Assembly: GCF_000496575.1 (NCBI RefSeq) | Contig: NZ_AYKT01000001.1 | Location: forward strand, 248,001 to 312,000 | Length of the DNA stretch: 64,000 nt | Source of the DNA: Geobacillus thermodenitrificans subsp. thermodenitrificans DSM 465 | Lineage (GTDB): Bacteria; Bacillota; Bacilli; Bacillales; Anoxybacillaceae | Direction: 5' to 3' | In this document: piece by piece, positions 35,473 to 44,882 of the stretch | Layout: the number at the start of each line of letters is the position of its first letter | How positions within the stretch are numbered: the stretch's first letter is position 1 | Notes under the pieces: generated by a model | What the model was told of the DNA's origin: nothing | Databases searched by the model: none | What the model saw: only the letters and a program-made list of their open reading frames with translations | Position numbers and translations under genes: made by a program

Positions 35473-36867
35473 ATGGCGGAAACACTGACTCCACGGCAAA
35501 TTGTCGAGAGGCTCGATCAGTTTATTATCGGGCAAAAAGAGGCGAAAAAGGCGGTGGCGATTGCGCTCCGCAACCGGTATCGCCGCAGTTTGCTCGATGA
35601 AAAATTGCGTGATGAAGTGATGCCGAAAAACATCTTAATGATTGGTCCGACCGGGGTCGGGAAGACGGAGATCGCCCGTCGGCTAGCTAAACTTGTCGGC
35701 GCGCCGTTTATCAAAGTTGAGGCGACGAAATTTACCGAAGTCGGCTACGTTGGGCGAGACGTCGAATCGATGGTGCGCGATTTAGTGGAGACATCGGTTA
35801 GGCTCGTGAAAGAACGAAAAATGAGCGAGGTGAAAGACCGGGCTGAGCAGCAAGCGAATAAGCGGCTTGTCGAATTGCTCGTTCCCGGTAAGCAAAAGCA
35901 AACGATCAAAAATCCGCTCGAGCTCCTATTTGGCGGTCAAGCTAGCCAACCGGACAACGGCCATAGCCACGACGATGAACAGGTGGAGAAAAAGCGGCGC
36001 CAAGTCGCTTGGCAGCTAGCCAATGGCCAACTCGAAGATGAGATGGTGACGATTGAAATCGAGGAGCAGCCGCCCATGCTATTTGACTTTTTGCAAGGGG
36101 CGGGCATTGAGCAGATGGGTGTCAACATGCAAGATGCGTTAGGCAGCCTCATGCCGAAACGGCGTAAAAAGCGGCGCCTGAAGGTGAGCGAAGCGCGCAA
36201 GGTGCTCATCAATGAAGAAGCGCAAAAACTGATTGATATGGATGAAGTGACGCAAGAGGCAATCCGCCTTGCTGAGCAGTCCGGCATCATTTTTATTGAC
36301 GAAATTGATAAAATCGCCCGCGGCAAAGAGGTGTCCGGTTCGGCCGACGTCTCTCGCGAAGGGGTGCAGCGCGATATTTTGCCGATCGTCGAAGGTTCAA
36401 CCGTCATGACGAAATACGGGCCGGTCAAAACAGACCATATTTTATTTATCGCTGCCGGCGCGTTCCATATGGCGAAGCCATCGGATTTGATCCCTGAGCT
36501 GCAAGGTCGTTTTCCGATCCGTGTCGAACTGGCGAAACTTTCGGTTGACGATTTCGTAAGTATATTAGTCGAGCCGAATAACGCGCTCATTAAACAATAT
36601 CAGGCACTTTTGGCGACGGAAGGTATAAATCTCGAATTTTCTGACGATGCTATTCGTAAGATCGCTGAAGTGGCGTTTGAAGTGAACCAGACGACCGACA
36701 ATATCGGCGCGCGCCGGCTCCATACGATTTTAGAGAAGCTGCTCGAAGATTTGCTGTTTGAGGCGCCGGATATCGGGCTTAACCGAGTCGTCATCACACC
36801 GCAATACGTCGAACAAAAACTCGGCAACATTGTTAAAAACAAAGATTTAAGTGAGTTCATTTTATGA
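35473..36867 (+). CDS. hslU: ATP-dependent protease ATPase subunit HslU (ClpY)
   Basis: AAA+ unfoldase that feeds substrates to HslV. The 464 aa show Walker [10 protein letters not shown] (about residue 57), the pore loop GYVG, an intermediate I domain (about residues 110-235, charged), Walker [12 protein letters not shown]-rich ELQGRFPIR with the arginine finger, sensor 2 in GARRLHTI, and the HslV-docking C-terminus DLSEFIL. AAAAGGAGGAGG precedes the ATG. Confidence 0.96.
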
Positions 36868-36883
36868 GGAGGAGATGGAAAAG

Positions 36884-37663
36884 ATGAATTTGCTAGAGAA
36901 AACGCGAAAAATTAACGCCATGCTGCAAAAAGCAGCCGGGCGGCCGGTCAATTTCAAAGAAATGGCGGAAACGCTTTGCGACGTCATCGAAGCAAATGTG
37001 TTCGTTGTTAGCCGTCGCGGCAAACTGCTCGGATTTGCCATTAAACAATCGATTGAAAACGAGCGAATGAAACGGATGCTTGAGGAGCGGCAGTTTCCGG
37101 AAGAATATACGCGAAACTTGTTCAACATTACAGAAACGTCTCCTAACATCGATATTAATAGCGAATATACGGCATTTCCAGTGGAAAATCGTGACTTATT
37201 TAAAACAGGCTTGACGACGATCGTCCCGATCAACGGTGGGGGCGAACGGCTCGGCACGCTCATTTTGTCGCGCCTTGACCGCGAGTTTGATAACGACGAC
37301 CTGATTTTGGCCGAATACGGAGCGACGGTTGTCGGCATGGAGATTTTGCGTGAAAAAGCAGAGGAAATCGAAGAGGAAGCACGCAGCAAGGCGGTCGTGC
37401 AAATGGCGATCAGCTCGCTTTCCTACAGCGAACTCGAGGCGATCGAACATATTTTTGAAGAGCTTGATGGAACGGAAGGGTTGCTTGTCGCCAGCAAAAT
37501 CGCTGACCGTGTTGGCATCACCCGCTCGGTGATCGTCAATGCCCTGCGCAAACTTGAAAGCGCTGGAGTCATTGAATCGCGTTCGCTTGGCATGAAAGGG
37601 ACGTACATTAAAGTGTTGAACGACAAGTTTTTAACTGAACTTGAAAAACTGAAATCAAACTAA
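36884..37663 (+). CDS. codY: GTP- and branched-chain-amino-acid-sensing repressor CodY
   Basis: Global nutritional regulator; with GTP and Ile/Leu/Val it represses stationary-phase, competence and motility genes. The 259 aa comprise an N-terminal GAF domain (about residues 1-155, [26 protein letters not shown]), a linker helix and a C-terminal winged helix-turn-helix (about 203-226, [24 protein letters not shown]) nearly identical to B. subtilis. ATG 36884 is about 10 bases after GAGGAGG. It is followed by a terminator and then the fla/che operon, which CodY represses in B. subtilis. Confidence 0.97.
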   Translation: MNLLEKTRKINAMLQKAAGRPVNFKEMAETLCDVIEANVFVVSRRGKLLGFAIKQSIENERMKRMLEERQFPEEYTRNLFNITETSPNIDINSEYTAFPVENRDLFKTGLTTIVPINGGGERLGTLILSRLDREFDNDDLILAEYGATVVGMEILREKAEEIEEEARSKAVVQMAISSLSYSELEAIEHIFEELDGTEGLLVASKIADRVGITRSVIVNALRKLESAGVIESRSLGMKGTYIKVLNDKFLTELEKLKSN

Positions 37664-37679
37664 TCTAATAAGCCTTTGG

Positions 37680-37716
37680 CGCCCGCTAGGCATCTTTGCT
37701 TAGCGGGTGTTTTCTG
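37680..37716 (+). terminator. Terminator after codY
   Basis: A 12-base stem (37680-37691 with 37698-37709, two G-U pairs) around ATCTTT, then TTTTCTGTTTT. It separates codY from the fla/che operon. Confidence 0.8.
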
Positions 37717-37743
37717 TTTTCTGGCGGTGTTTGCACACAACAC

Positions 37744-37772
37744 TGATTCTATGGTCTTATCGTTGGTATAAA
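37744..37772 (+). promoter_or_regulatory. Candidate fla/che operon promoter
   Basis: Extended -10 TGGTATAAA (37764-37772) with weak TGATTC at 37744-37749, 17-base spacing. It is the best sigma-A candidate in the codY-flgB interval and would drive the 26 kb motility operon. The leader would be about 90 bases. Confidence 0.5.
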
Positions 37773-37833
37773 AATAGTACTAAGTTCCGTCTATACATTA
37801 GGTTTTTCTTCCCGTAAAATGAAATCTAGCAGA

Positions 37834-37848
37834 AATTGTCGAAAAATA
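37834..37848 (+). promoter_or_regulatory. Possible CodY box before flgB
   Basis: AATTGTCGAAAAATA matches 11 of 15 positions of the CodY motif AATTTTCWGAAAATT. It lies 20 bases before the flgB start and downstream of the candidate promoter. Such partial matches also arise by chance in AT-rich leaders. Confidence 0.35.
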
Positions 37849-37868
37849 GGATAAAAGAGGGGATTCCA

Positions 37869-38258
37869 TTGTCGCTGTTTTCATCGACGATCCACTGGAT
37901 TGAACAAGGACTCCGTTATGCGTCGCTCCGCCAGCAGGCGATTGCCGACAACATCGCCAATGTTGATACGCCGGGCTATAAGGCAAAAGACGTACGCTTT
38001 CAAGCCGAACTCGATCGGGCGCTTCAGCTTGAGGCCAAACGGACGAATCCGAACCATTTTCCATTTCGAAGCGAACAAAATGGAAAAATCATCGTGACGG
38101 CGAATGCGAGTATAAGTTACAATCATAATAGCAACAGTGTCGACATTGATCAAGAAATGTCGAAGTTAGCAGAAAACCAAATTTATTACAATGCGCTCAT
38201 TGAGCAGTTAAATGGCAAATTCAATACGTTAAAAACAGTGATTAAAGGAGGAAAATAG
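37869..38258 (+). CDS. flgB: Flagellar basal-body rod protein FlgB
   Basis: Proximal rod subunit exported by the flagellar type III system. The 129 aa begin at TTG 37869 (SLFSSTIHWIEQGL), preceded by GAGGGG at about 7 bases and matching the MSLFS start of homologues. The flagellar rod signature ADNIANVDTPGYKAKDV is near the N-terminus, and LIEQLNGKFNTLKTVIKGGK is the conserved C-terminus. First gene of the fla/che operon. Confidence 0.95.
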   Translation: MSLFSSTIHWIEQGLRYASLRQQAIADNIANVDTPGYKAKDVRFQAELDRALQLEAKRTNPNHFPFRSEQNGKIIVTANASISYNHNSNSVDIDQEMSKLAENQIYYNALIEQLNGKFNTLKTVIKGGK

Positions 38259-38261
38259 TCC

Positions 38262-38714
38262 GTGTCTATGTTTCAAAGCTTAAACATCTCAGCCTCGGCC
38301 CTGACTGCTCAACGGTTGCGTATGGACGTGATTTCGTCCAACATCGCCAACGTCGATACGACGCGAGCGCGTTTGGTTAATGGGGAGTGGGAGCCGTATC
38401 GCCGCAAAGTTGTTGTTGTTGAACCGCGCGGCGAACAGTTTTCAAGTTATTTGCAGGCTGCTCTCGGCCGTACCGATGCGGTCGGCAGCGGGGTGCGGGT
38501 GCGTGAAATCGTCGACGATCCAGCACCGTTTAAGCTCGTGTACGATCCGGATCATCCGGATGCGGGGGACGATGGCTATGTTCGTTTGCCCAACGTTGAT
38601 CCGCTCAAAGAAATGGTTGACTTGATCGGTGCCACGCGTTCCTATGAGGCGAACGTCACTGCGTTGAACGCCTCAAAAGGGATGTTGATGAAGGCGCTCG
38701 AAATAGGAAAATAG
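38262..38714 (+). CDS. flgC: Flagellar basal-body rod protein FlgC
   Basis: Rod subunit, 150 aa, with the N-terminal SSNIANVDTTRAR rod motif and C-terminal VDLIGATRSYEANVTALNASKGMLMKALEIGK heptad helix. The start is GTG 38262, 10 bases after GGAGG; ATG 38268 would be 16 bases away. Three bases after flgB. Confidence 0.96.
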   Translation: MSMFQSLNISASALTAQRLRMDVISSNIANVDTTRARLVNGEWEPYRRKVVVVEPRGEQFSSYLQAALGRTDAVGSGVRVREIVDDPAPFKLVYDPDHPDAGDDGYVRLPNVDPLKEMVDLIGATRSYEANVTALNASKGMLMKALEIGK

Positions 38715-38733
38715 TACGTAAGGAGGATGCATC

Positions 38734-39030
38734 ATGCTTGACGGAGTAAGTCGTGTTGGGCTGAAACCGGTGTCCACCGTCCCGAACCCGGTAAAGCCAG
38801 CCGAGGTGCAAAAACAGTTTGCCGCCTTTTTAAAAGAGGCGCTCAACAACGTAAACGACAAACAAATTCAAGCGGACGCGCTAACGGAAAAACTCGTCCG
38901 CGGGGAGAACGTCCAATTGCATGATGTGATGATCGCCGCGCAAAAGGCGAGCGTTGCGCTGCAGCTGACGATTGAGATCCGCAACAAGGCGATTGAGGCG
39001 TATCAAGAAATGATGCGCATGCCGTTGTAG
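38734..39030 (+). CDS. fliE: Flagellar hook-basal body protein FliE
   Basis: Small adaptor that joins the MS ring (FliF) to the rod. The 98 aa have a variable N-terminus and the conserved amphipathic part FAAFLKEALNNVNDKQIQAD followed by VMIAAQKASVALQLTIEIRNKAIEAY. AAGGAGGATG precedes the ATG. Confidence 0.96.
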   Translation: MLDGVSRVGLKPVSTVPNPVKPAEVQKQFAAFLKEALNNVNDKQIQADALTEKLVRGENVQLHDVMIAAQKASVALQLTIEIRNKAIEAYQEMMRMPL

Positions 39031-39125
39031 CATTCATAAGCTGCAATACATTACATATAGAGGCTGTCGTCATTGACGGGCGATGGCAGCAAATGGTTGT
39101 ATGGCTGGATGATCGGGGGAATTGT

Positions 39126-40709
39126 ATGAACAGCAAATGGAAAGAGTGGTGGGGCCGCGCTCGTTCGTTTTGGCAAGAGCGGACGAAAAAACAGAAATGG
39201 CTCGCTATAGGCGGGATAGCGGTGGTTCTTTTTTCCATCGGCATCGGAGTGTTTTTCGCCACGAGGACGGAAATGGTGCCGCTATACAGTAATTTAACAC
39301 CGCAAGAAGCTGGGCAAATTAAAGCGACGCTTGATGGACGCGGTGTTTCGGCAGAAGTGGCCGATGGCGGCACAACGATCAAAGTGCCGAAAGAGCAAGT
39401 CGATGCGCTGAAAGTGGAGCTAGCCGCCGAAGGCATTCCGAACAGCGGAGTCATCGATTATTCGTTTTTTGGCCAAAACGCGAGCTTCGGCATGACTGAT
39501 AATGAGTTTAATATGGTAAAGCTGAAGGCGATGCAAACTGAACTCGCCAATTTAATGAAAACGATCGACGGCGTCGAGGATGCGAAAGTGATGATCAACC
39601 TTCCGCAGCCGAGCGTATTTGTTTCTGATGAAAAAGGGGAAGCCTCGGCTTCGATTGTGCTGAGAACGAAGCCAGGCTACCAGTTTAGCGACGAGCAAAT
39701 TCGGGCGTTGTATCACCTCGTCGCCAAAAGTGTTCCCAACCTCTCTACAGATAATATCGTCATTATGAATCAGTTTTTTGAGTATTTTGACTTAAAAAAT
39801 GATAGTGGAAATTCGACAGGGGCGACATTTGCTTCGCAGCAACAAATCAAAAAACAAATCGAACGCGATATCCAGCGTCAAGTGCAGCAAATGCTCGGCA
39901 CGATGATGGGGCAGGACAAAGTCGTCGTTTCCGTCACGGCTGATGTCGACTTTACGCAAGAAAAACGGGAAGAAAATTTAGTCGCTCCTGTTGGTGAAGA
40001 GAACGACGAAGGAATCGCCGTCAGCGTCCAACGCATTAAAGAAACGTATGCGGGAAGCGGAGCGCCGCCGGGCGGCACTGCCGGGACAGGCACGAACGAA
40101 ACGCCGGGCTACCAAGGAGCAAGCGGCGCAACGAACGGCAATTACGAGCGGACCGAAGAAACCATCAACAATGAAGTCAATAAAATAAAAAAACAAATTG
40201 TGGAAAGTCCGTATAAAATTCGTGACTTAGGCATTCAGGTGATGGTTGAGCCGCCCGACCCAGACGACCCGAACTCACTGACAACAGAGGCGGTCAATGA
40301 TATTCAAAAAATATTAGGAACGATTGTCCGAACATCGATTGACAAAGGTGAAGCACAAACATTGACTGATGAAGACATTAACAGCCGCATTGTCGTCTCG
40401 GTACAAAAGTTTAACGGTAAGCCGACATTCACGGAACCGGATCCGGTTCGGCCGGCATGGTGGTGGTATGCGGCTGGCGCGGGAGCGTTATTGTTGATCG
40501 CTCTGCTGTTATTCTTCTGGCTGCGTCGCCGCGAAGACGAAGAAGAGGACGAAGAATTCGTATTCGCTCCGCCGCTTCCGGCAGAGCCGGAATTGCCAGA
40601 GCCGCCGGAGACGGAGGAGAGAATGCGCCGCCGTCAGCTTGAACGGCTGGCGAAAGAAAAGCCGGATGAGTTTGCCAAACTATTGAAAACGTGGCTATCA
40701 GAAGAGTAG
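39126..40709 (+). CDS. fliF: Flagellar M-ring protein FliF
   Basis: Forms the MS ring in the cytoplasmic membrane, the base of the flagellum. The 527 aa have two membrane helices (about residues 25-45 and 445-465), periplasmic ring-building motifs including GIPNSGVIDYSFFG and MINLPQPSVFV, a Gly-rich segment around residue 320, and a cytoplasmic C-terminal tail that binds FliG. ATG 39126 follows CGGGGGA; the frame is open 11 codons upstream. Confidence 0.96.
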   Translation: MNSKWKEWWGRARSFWQERTKKQKWLAIGGIAVVLFSIGIGVFFATRTEMVPLYSNLTPQEAGQIKATLDGRGVSAEVADGGTTIKVPKEQVDALKVELAAEGIPNSGVIDYSFFGQNASFGMTDNEFNMVKLKAMQTELANLMKTIDGVEDAKVMINLPQPSVFVSDEKGEASASIVLRTKPGYQFSDEQIRALYHLVAKSVPNLSTDNIVIMNQFFEYFDLKNDSGNSTGATFASQQQIKKQIERDIQRQVQQMLGTMMGQDKVVVSVTADVDFTQEKREENLVAPVGEENDEGIAVSVQRIKETYAGSGAPPGGTAGTGTNETPGYQGASGATNGNYERTEETINNEVNKIKKQIVESPYKIRDLGIQVMVEPPDPDDPNSLTTEAVNDIQKILGTIVRTSIDKGEAQTLTDEDINSRIVVSVQKFNGKPTFTEPDPVRPAWWWYAAGAGALLLIALLLFFWLRRREDEEEDEEFVFAPPLPAEPELPEPPETEERMRRRQLERLAKEKPDEFAKLLKTWLSEE

Positions 40710-40721
40710 GAGGAACGACGT

Positions 40722-41741
40722 ATGGCAAAGCGCGAACGGAAAGGCGGGCTGTCGGGCAGACAAAAAGCGGCCATCCTGCTCATTTCCCTCGGCCCAGACG
40801 TGTCGGCCTCCGTCTATAAACATTTGTCGGAAGAAGAGATCGAAAAGCTGACGCTCGAAATTTCCAACGTCCGCCAAGTGACGGTCGAACAAAAAGAAGA
40901 GGTGCTCGAAGAGTTTCACCAGCTTGCTTTGGCGCAAGACTACATCGCGCAAGGAGGCATCGCCTACGCGAAAGAAGTGCTTGAAAAGGCGCTTGGTCCG
41001 GACAAAGCGATGCATATTATTAACCGACTGACATCAGCGCTCATGGTGCGGCCGTTTGATTTCGCCCGCAAGGCGGATCCGATGCAGCTGTTAAACTTTA
41101 TTCAAAACGAACATCCACAAACGATCGCTCTTATTCTTTCGTATTTAGATCCGGAGCAGGCAGGACAAATTTTATCGGCCTTGCCGCAGGAGATGCAGGC
41201 GGACGTCGCTCGGCGCATTGCGCTGATGGATAGCACGTCGCCGGAAATTATTAGCGAAGTCGAGCAAATTCTTGAACGGCGGCTGTCGGCGACTGTTGTG
41301 CAAGACTACACACAAGCTGGCGGCATTGAGGCGGTCGTTGAAGTGTTAAACCAAGTTGACCGGAGCACAGAGCGGACGATATTGGACGCTTTGGAAATTC
41401 AAGACCCGGAACTGGCTGAAGAAATTAAAAAGCGGATGTTTGTCTTTGAAGATATCGTAACGCTTGATAACCGCGCCATTCAGCGGGTCATCCGCGAAGT
41501 GGACAACGACGATCTCATGCTGGCGCTGAAAGTAGCAAGCGATGAAGTGAAAGATATCGTCTTCCGCAACATGTCAACAAGAATGGCAGAGACGTTCAAA
41601 GAAGAGATGGAATATATGGGGCCGGTTCGACTGCGCGATGTTGAAGAAGCGCAGTCGCGCATCGTCGCGGTGATCCGCCGTCTCGAGGAGATAGGGGAAA
41701 TCATCATCGCCCGCGGAGGAGGAGATGATATTATTGTCTAA
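40722..41741 (+). CDS. fliG: Flagellar motor switch protein FliG
   Basis: Rotor protein that takes torque from the stator and links FliF to FliM. The 339 aa show the N-terminal FliF-binding domain (SGRQKAAILLISLG), the middle domain with the EHPQTIALILSYL motif and the C-terminal domain with charged torque-helix residues (RAIQRVIREVDNDDLMLALK). The 3' end overlaps fliH by 17 bases. Confidence 0.97.
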   Translation: MAKRERKGGLSGRQKAAILLISLGPDVSASVYKHLSEEEIEKLTLEISNVRQVTVEQKEEVLEEFHQLALAQDYIAQGGIAYAKEVLEKALGPDKAMHIINRLTSALMVRPFDFARKADPMQLLNFIQNEHPQTIALILSYLDPEQAGQILSALPQEMQADVARRIALMDSTSPEIISEVEQILERRLSATVVQDYTQAGGIEAVVEVLNQVDRSTERTILDALEIQDPELAEEIKKRMFVFEDIVTLDNRAIQRVIREVDNDDLMLALKVASDEVKDIVFRNMSTRMAETFKEEMEYMGPVRLRDVEEAQSRIVAVIRRLEEIGEIIIARGGGDDIIV

Positions 41742-42504
41742 CGTCATTAAAGCACCCGCAGTGACAGCCCGTACTGGCAAAAAAACGATCGCCGTGCAGC
41801 GCTATGTTCTAGATGCTCCATCATCTGCAGCTGATCGGCAACAGGAATGGGAGGCGATCGCTGCTGCCAAAGAGGAGGTAGCTGAGCTTCGCCGTCAAGC
41901 GGAGCAATATTATGCGGCAGTGCGTGAGCAGTTGGCCCAAGAACAAGAGCAATGGCGACACGAGAAAGAGCGGCTCATGCAGGAAGCGCGCACCCAAGGA
42001 TATGAAGATGGCTATGCCGCCGGGCGCGACGAGGCGCTAAGCGAGCACCGCGAGTGGATTGAACAAGCCCGCCGCGTAGCAGAACGGGCAAATGATGAGT
42101 TTTATGCTCGGCTCGAATCGGCCACTGATATGATGCTTGAGGTGGCGTTAAAAGCAGCCGAACGCATCATCGGAGTTACGCTCGAGAATGACCGAAACGC
42201 GTTTTTGCCGCTCGTGCGCCAAGTGCTGCAAGAAGTGCGCCGGCAAACGGAGGTCATCGTTTATGTGCACCCGCACTGTTATGAAGCGGTGATAGGTCAG
42301 CAGGAATTACTGAAGTCCGTTTTTCCGCATCACGTCGAATTATTTGTTTACCCCGACGATGCACTGCCGGAATACGGTTGCCTCGTCGAAACGCCGTTTG
42401 GGCGCATCGATGCCAGTGTAGATACGCAGCTTGAACAGCTGCGCGAGGCGCTCTACAGGCGGCTGAAGGAGGGAATGTCCGCTGAACTGGCAGGCGCTTC
42501 TTGA
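41725..42504 (+). CDS. fliH: Flagellar export ATPase regulator FliH
   Basis: Peripheral stalk of the export ATPase; it binds FliI and anchors it at the C ring. The 259 aa have a long Glu/Gln/Arg-rich coiled coil (about residues 45-115), the GYEDGYAAGRDEA segment and a C-terminal V-ATPase E-like domain (YPDDALPEYGCLVETPFGRIDASVDTQL). The start ATG is inside the fliG 3' end behind GGAGGAGG. The 3' end overlaps the proposed fliI start by 23 bases. Confidence 0.93.
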   Translation: MILLSNVIKAPAVTARTGKKTIAVQRYVLDAPSSAADRQQEWEAIAAAKEEVAELRRQAEQYYAAVREQLAQEQEQWRHEKERLMQEARTQGYEDGYAAGRDEALSEHREWIEQARRVAERANDEFYARLESATDMMLEVALKAAERIIGVTLENDRNAFLPLVRQVLQEVRRQTEVIVYVHPHCYEAVIGQQELLKSVFPHHVELFVYPDDALPEYGCLVETPFGRIDASVDTQLEQLREALYRRLKEGMSAELAGAS

Positions 42505-43795
42505 TGAAATTGTCGTTGCTGATTTGTATAAACGGTTCGGCAAAGTATCGCGTGTCATCGGATTAATGACCGAATCGAAAGGACCGGAAAGCTCGATCGG
42601 CGACCTTTGCTACATTCACGAAACGAGCGGCGGTCGAAAAATCCCTGCGGAAGTCGTCGGCTTTCATGAGCAGCACGTCTTGCTTATGCCCTTTTCCTCT
42701 ATGGCGCATATTGCCCCTGGTTGTCTTGTTGAAGCGACCGGCAAGCCGCTTGAAGTATACGTCGGCGATGCGCTCATCGGCACGGTTCTTGACCCGATCG
42801 GTCGACCGCTTGACGGAAGCGCGCTGCCGCTTGGGCTGAAGCCGGTATCGGTCGAACGTGATCCGCCCAACCCGCTCGCCCGGCCGCCGATTGCCGAACC
42901 GCTCGAAGTCGGTGTGCGCGTTATCGACAGCTTGCTGGCAGTCGGCAAGGGTCAGCGCGTTGGCATTTTTGCCGGCTCCGGTGTCGGCAAGAGCACGCTT
43001 ATGGGAATGATCGCCCGCCGTACGTCGGCTGATGTAAACGTCATTGCCTTAATTGGCGAACGCGGCCGCGAAGTGCGTGAATTTTTGGAGCGTGATCTCG
43101 GTCCGGAAGGTTTGGCTCGTTCGGTTGTCGTCGTCGCCACTTCAGATCAGCCGGCGCTCATGCGCGTCAAAGGAGCGTACACTGCGACAGCAATTGCTGA
43201 ATATTTCCGCGACCAAGGGGCGGATGTCATGTTGATGATGGACTCGGTCACCCGCGTTGCTATGGCGCAGCGGGAGATCGGCCTTGCTGTCGGCGAGCCT
43301 CCGACAACGAAAGGTTATACGCCGTCGGTATTCGCCTTGTTGCCGAAGTTGCTTGAGCGGGCGGGGACAAACGCTTCAGGCACGATCACCGCTTTTTATA
43401 CGGTGCTTGTCGATGGCGATGATATGAATGAACCGATTGCCGATGCGGTACGCGGCATTTTGGACGGCCATTTTGTGCTCGAACGTCAGTTAGCCAATAA
43501 AGGGCAATACCCAGCGATTAATGTGCTCAAAAGCGTCAGCCGCGTCATGCCCCATATCATTAGTGCAGAGCACCGCGAAGCGGCAAATCGGGTCCGGCGT
43601 CTCCTTTCTACTTATATCGATTCGGAGGACTTGATTCAAATAGGGGCGTACAAACACGGATCTTCTCGAGAAATTGATGAGGCGATTCAATTTTATCCTC
43701 AAATTATGGCGTTTTGTCGTCAAGAGATTGACGAAAAAACGACGCGCGCCGAAAGCATTGATGCCCTTTTCCGCCTAGTGTCATCGCGGTTGTAG
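42482..43795 (+). CDS. fliI: Flagellum-specific export ATPase FliI, probable CTG start
   Basis: Hexameric ATPase that primes substrates for flagellar type III export. Walker A is GIFAGSGVGKSTLMG, Walker B VMLMMDSVTR, plus the catalytic ALIGERGREV loop. The first in-frame ATG/GTG/TTG is TTG 42524, which has no Shine-Dalgarno and would remove the conserved ALLDEIVVADLYKRFGKV region (B. subtilis has LIDLIPEVDTFKRFGKV). CTG 42482 lies 8 bases after GGAGGG (42468-42473) and gives 437 aa, close to the 440 aa of B. subtilis. An in-frame TGA at 42464 rules out anything further upstream. Confidence 0.9.
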   Translation: MNWQALLDEIVVADLYKRFGKVSRVIGLMTESKGPESSIGDLCYIHETSGGRKIPAEVVGFHEQHVLLMPFSSMAHIAPGCLVEATGKPLEVYVGDALIGTVLDPIGRPLDGSALPLGLKPVSVERDPPNPLARPPIAEPLEVGVRVIDSLLAVGKGQRVGIFAGSGVGKSTLMGMIARRTSADVNVIALIGERGREVREFLERDLGPEGLARSVVVVATSDQPALMRVKGAYTATAIAEYFRDQGADVMLMMDSVTRVAMAQREIGLAVGEPPTTKGYTPSVFALLPKLLERAGTNASGTITAFYTVLVDGDDMNEPIADAVRGILDGHFVLERQLANKGQYPAINVLKSVSRVMPHIISAEHREAANRVRRLLSTYIDSEDLIQIGAYKHGSSREIDEAIQFYPQIMAFCRQEIDEKTTRAESIDALFRLVSSRL

Positions 43796-43823
43796 CTTTC
43801 GGGCGCTGAAAGGGTGAGCAGGC

Positions 43824-44270
43824 GTGACGCCAACATTTCGACTGCACAAAGTATTGACAATGAAAGAAAAAGAAAAAGAGAAGGCGCTCAGCGAGTACGA
43901 AGAGGCGGTTCGCCGGTTTGAACAAGCGGCCGAGGCGTTGTATAACTTGCTCAAGGAAAAAGAAAAATGCGAAGCGGAACGCGATGAACAGCTGCAGACA
44001 GGCTTATCGATCGGGGCGATCCGCCATATGTTGCAATATATCGGGAATTTACAGCGGGCCATCGACCATTATCAGCTCATCGTCATGCAAGCACGCGAGC
44101 AGATGCAGCGCCGGCAGCAGCGCCTGACCGAATTGAATATTGAAGTAAAAAAATATGAAAAAATGCGTGAGCGTGTGCAGCAGTGGATCGAGCAACGCGA
44201 GAAAGAGGCAGAAAGCCGCTTTCTCGACGAATTGGCTGTTCAACGCTTTGCACGGCAAGGGGAGTTATAG
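43824..44270 (+). CDS. fliJ: Flagellar export chaperone FliJ
   Basis: Coiled-coil stalk protein that sits in the FliI hexamer and contacts FlhA. The 148 aa are almost entirely helical and rich in Glu, Lys and Gln, with the conserved LNIEVKKYEKMRERVQQW region. GTG 43824 follows GAAAGGGTGA. ylxF begins at the next base after the stop. Confidence 0.94.
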   Translation: MTPTFRLHKVLTMKEKEKEKALSEYEEAVRRFEQAAEALYNLLKEKEKCEAERDEQLQTGLSIGAIRHMLQYIGNLQRAIDHYQLIVMQAREQMQRRQQRLTELNIEVKKYEKMRERVQQWIEQREKEAESRFLDELAVQRFARQGEL

Positions 44271-44882
44271 ATGACAAGCAGCAAAGTCCAACAAGAAGAA
44301 AAGCCAAACCGATGGCAATGGGTTTTGTTCGTCATTGTCACCCCAAGTTTATTTGCCGCTTTCTTCCTCTTGTTAATCGTAAAGGTGGCTGGCATCGATG
44401 TGGCGCCAGAAACAAAACAATGGACGGCGAACGTGCCCTTGATCTCTGAATGGATTGACTGGAAGAAGAAGGAGAGAGCACTAGAGAAAACGATCGCGAC
44501 ACAGCAACAGACGATTGAACAGCAACAAGAGACGATTGCTAGGCAGAAAAAACAAATTAGACAGCTACAAAACGAGCTGACTGTCAAAGAGCATGAAATC
44601 GCCCGGCTATCGGCGCCAGATGAGGAGCCAAACGAACAAGCCAATCACGCTGCCAAGCCAACTGTGACGGCGGACGATATTGCGGCTATGTATGGAGCGA
44701 TGTCGGAGAAGCAGGCGGCCGCCATTTTAGCCGAGCTGCCGAACCGTGAAGCGCTCGATGTGCTAAGTCGGCTTGACGGCGACAAAGCAGCCGCCATTTT
44801 GGAGCAAATGCCGATTGAACAGGCGGCGAACTTGCTTTCGTCGTTGAGTAAATGGGAAACGGGAGAGGAGGCGGTCGAATGA
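44271..44882 (+). CDS. ylxF: YlxF, MotE/MgtE-N-like flagellar operon protein
   Basis: A 203-residue single-pass membrane protein: a membrane helix (about residues 17-40), a coiled coil (about 65-110, Gln/Lys-rich) and a C-terminal MgtE N-like helical domain (about 130-200, MYGAMSEKQAAAILAEL, LDGDKAAAILEQM). The same layout occurs in MotE, a periplasmic chaperone of MotC in other bacteria. It is conserved between fliJ and fliK in Bacillales, but its role there is not settled. GGGGAG lies upstream. Confidence 0.88.
   Translation: MTSSKVQQEEKPNRWQWVLFVIVTPSLFAAFFLLLIVKVAGIDVAPETKQWTANVPLISEWIDWKKKERALEKTIATQQQTIEQQQETIARQKKQIRQLQNELTVKEHEIARLSAPDEEPNEQANHAAKPTVTADDIAAMYGAMSEKQAAAILAELPNREALDVLSRLDGDKAAAILEQMPIEQAANLLSSLSKWETGEEAVE

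Noticed and set aside
37769-37795. TAAA followed by CCGTCTAT as a sigma-D promoter before flgB
   Set aside because: Only a few of eight -10 positions match GCCGATAT and the spacing is off. The extended -10 sigma-A candidate is better.
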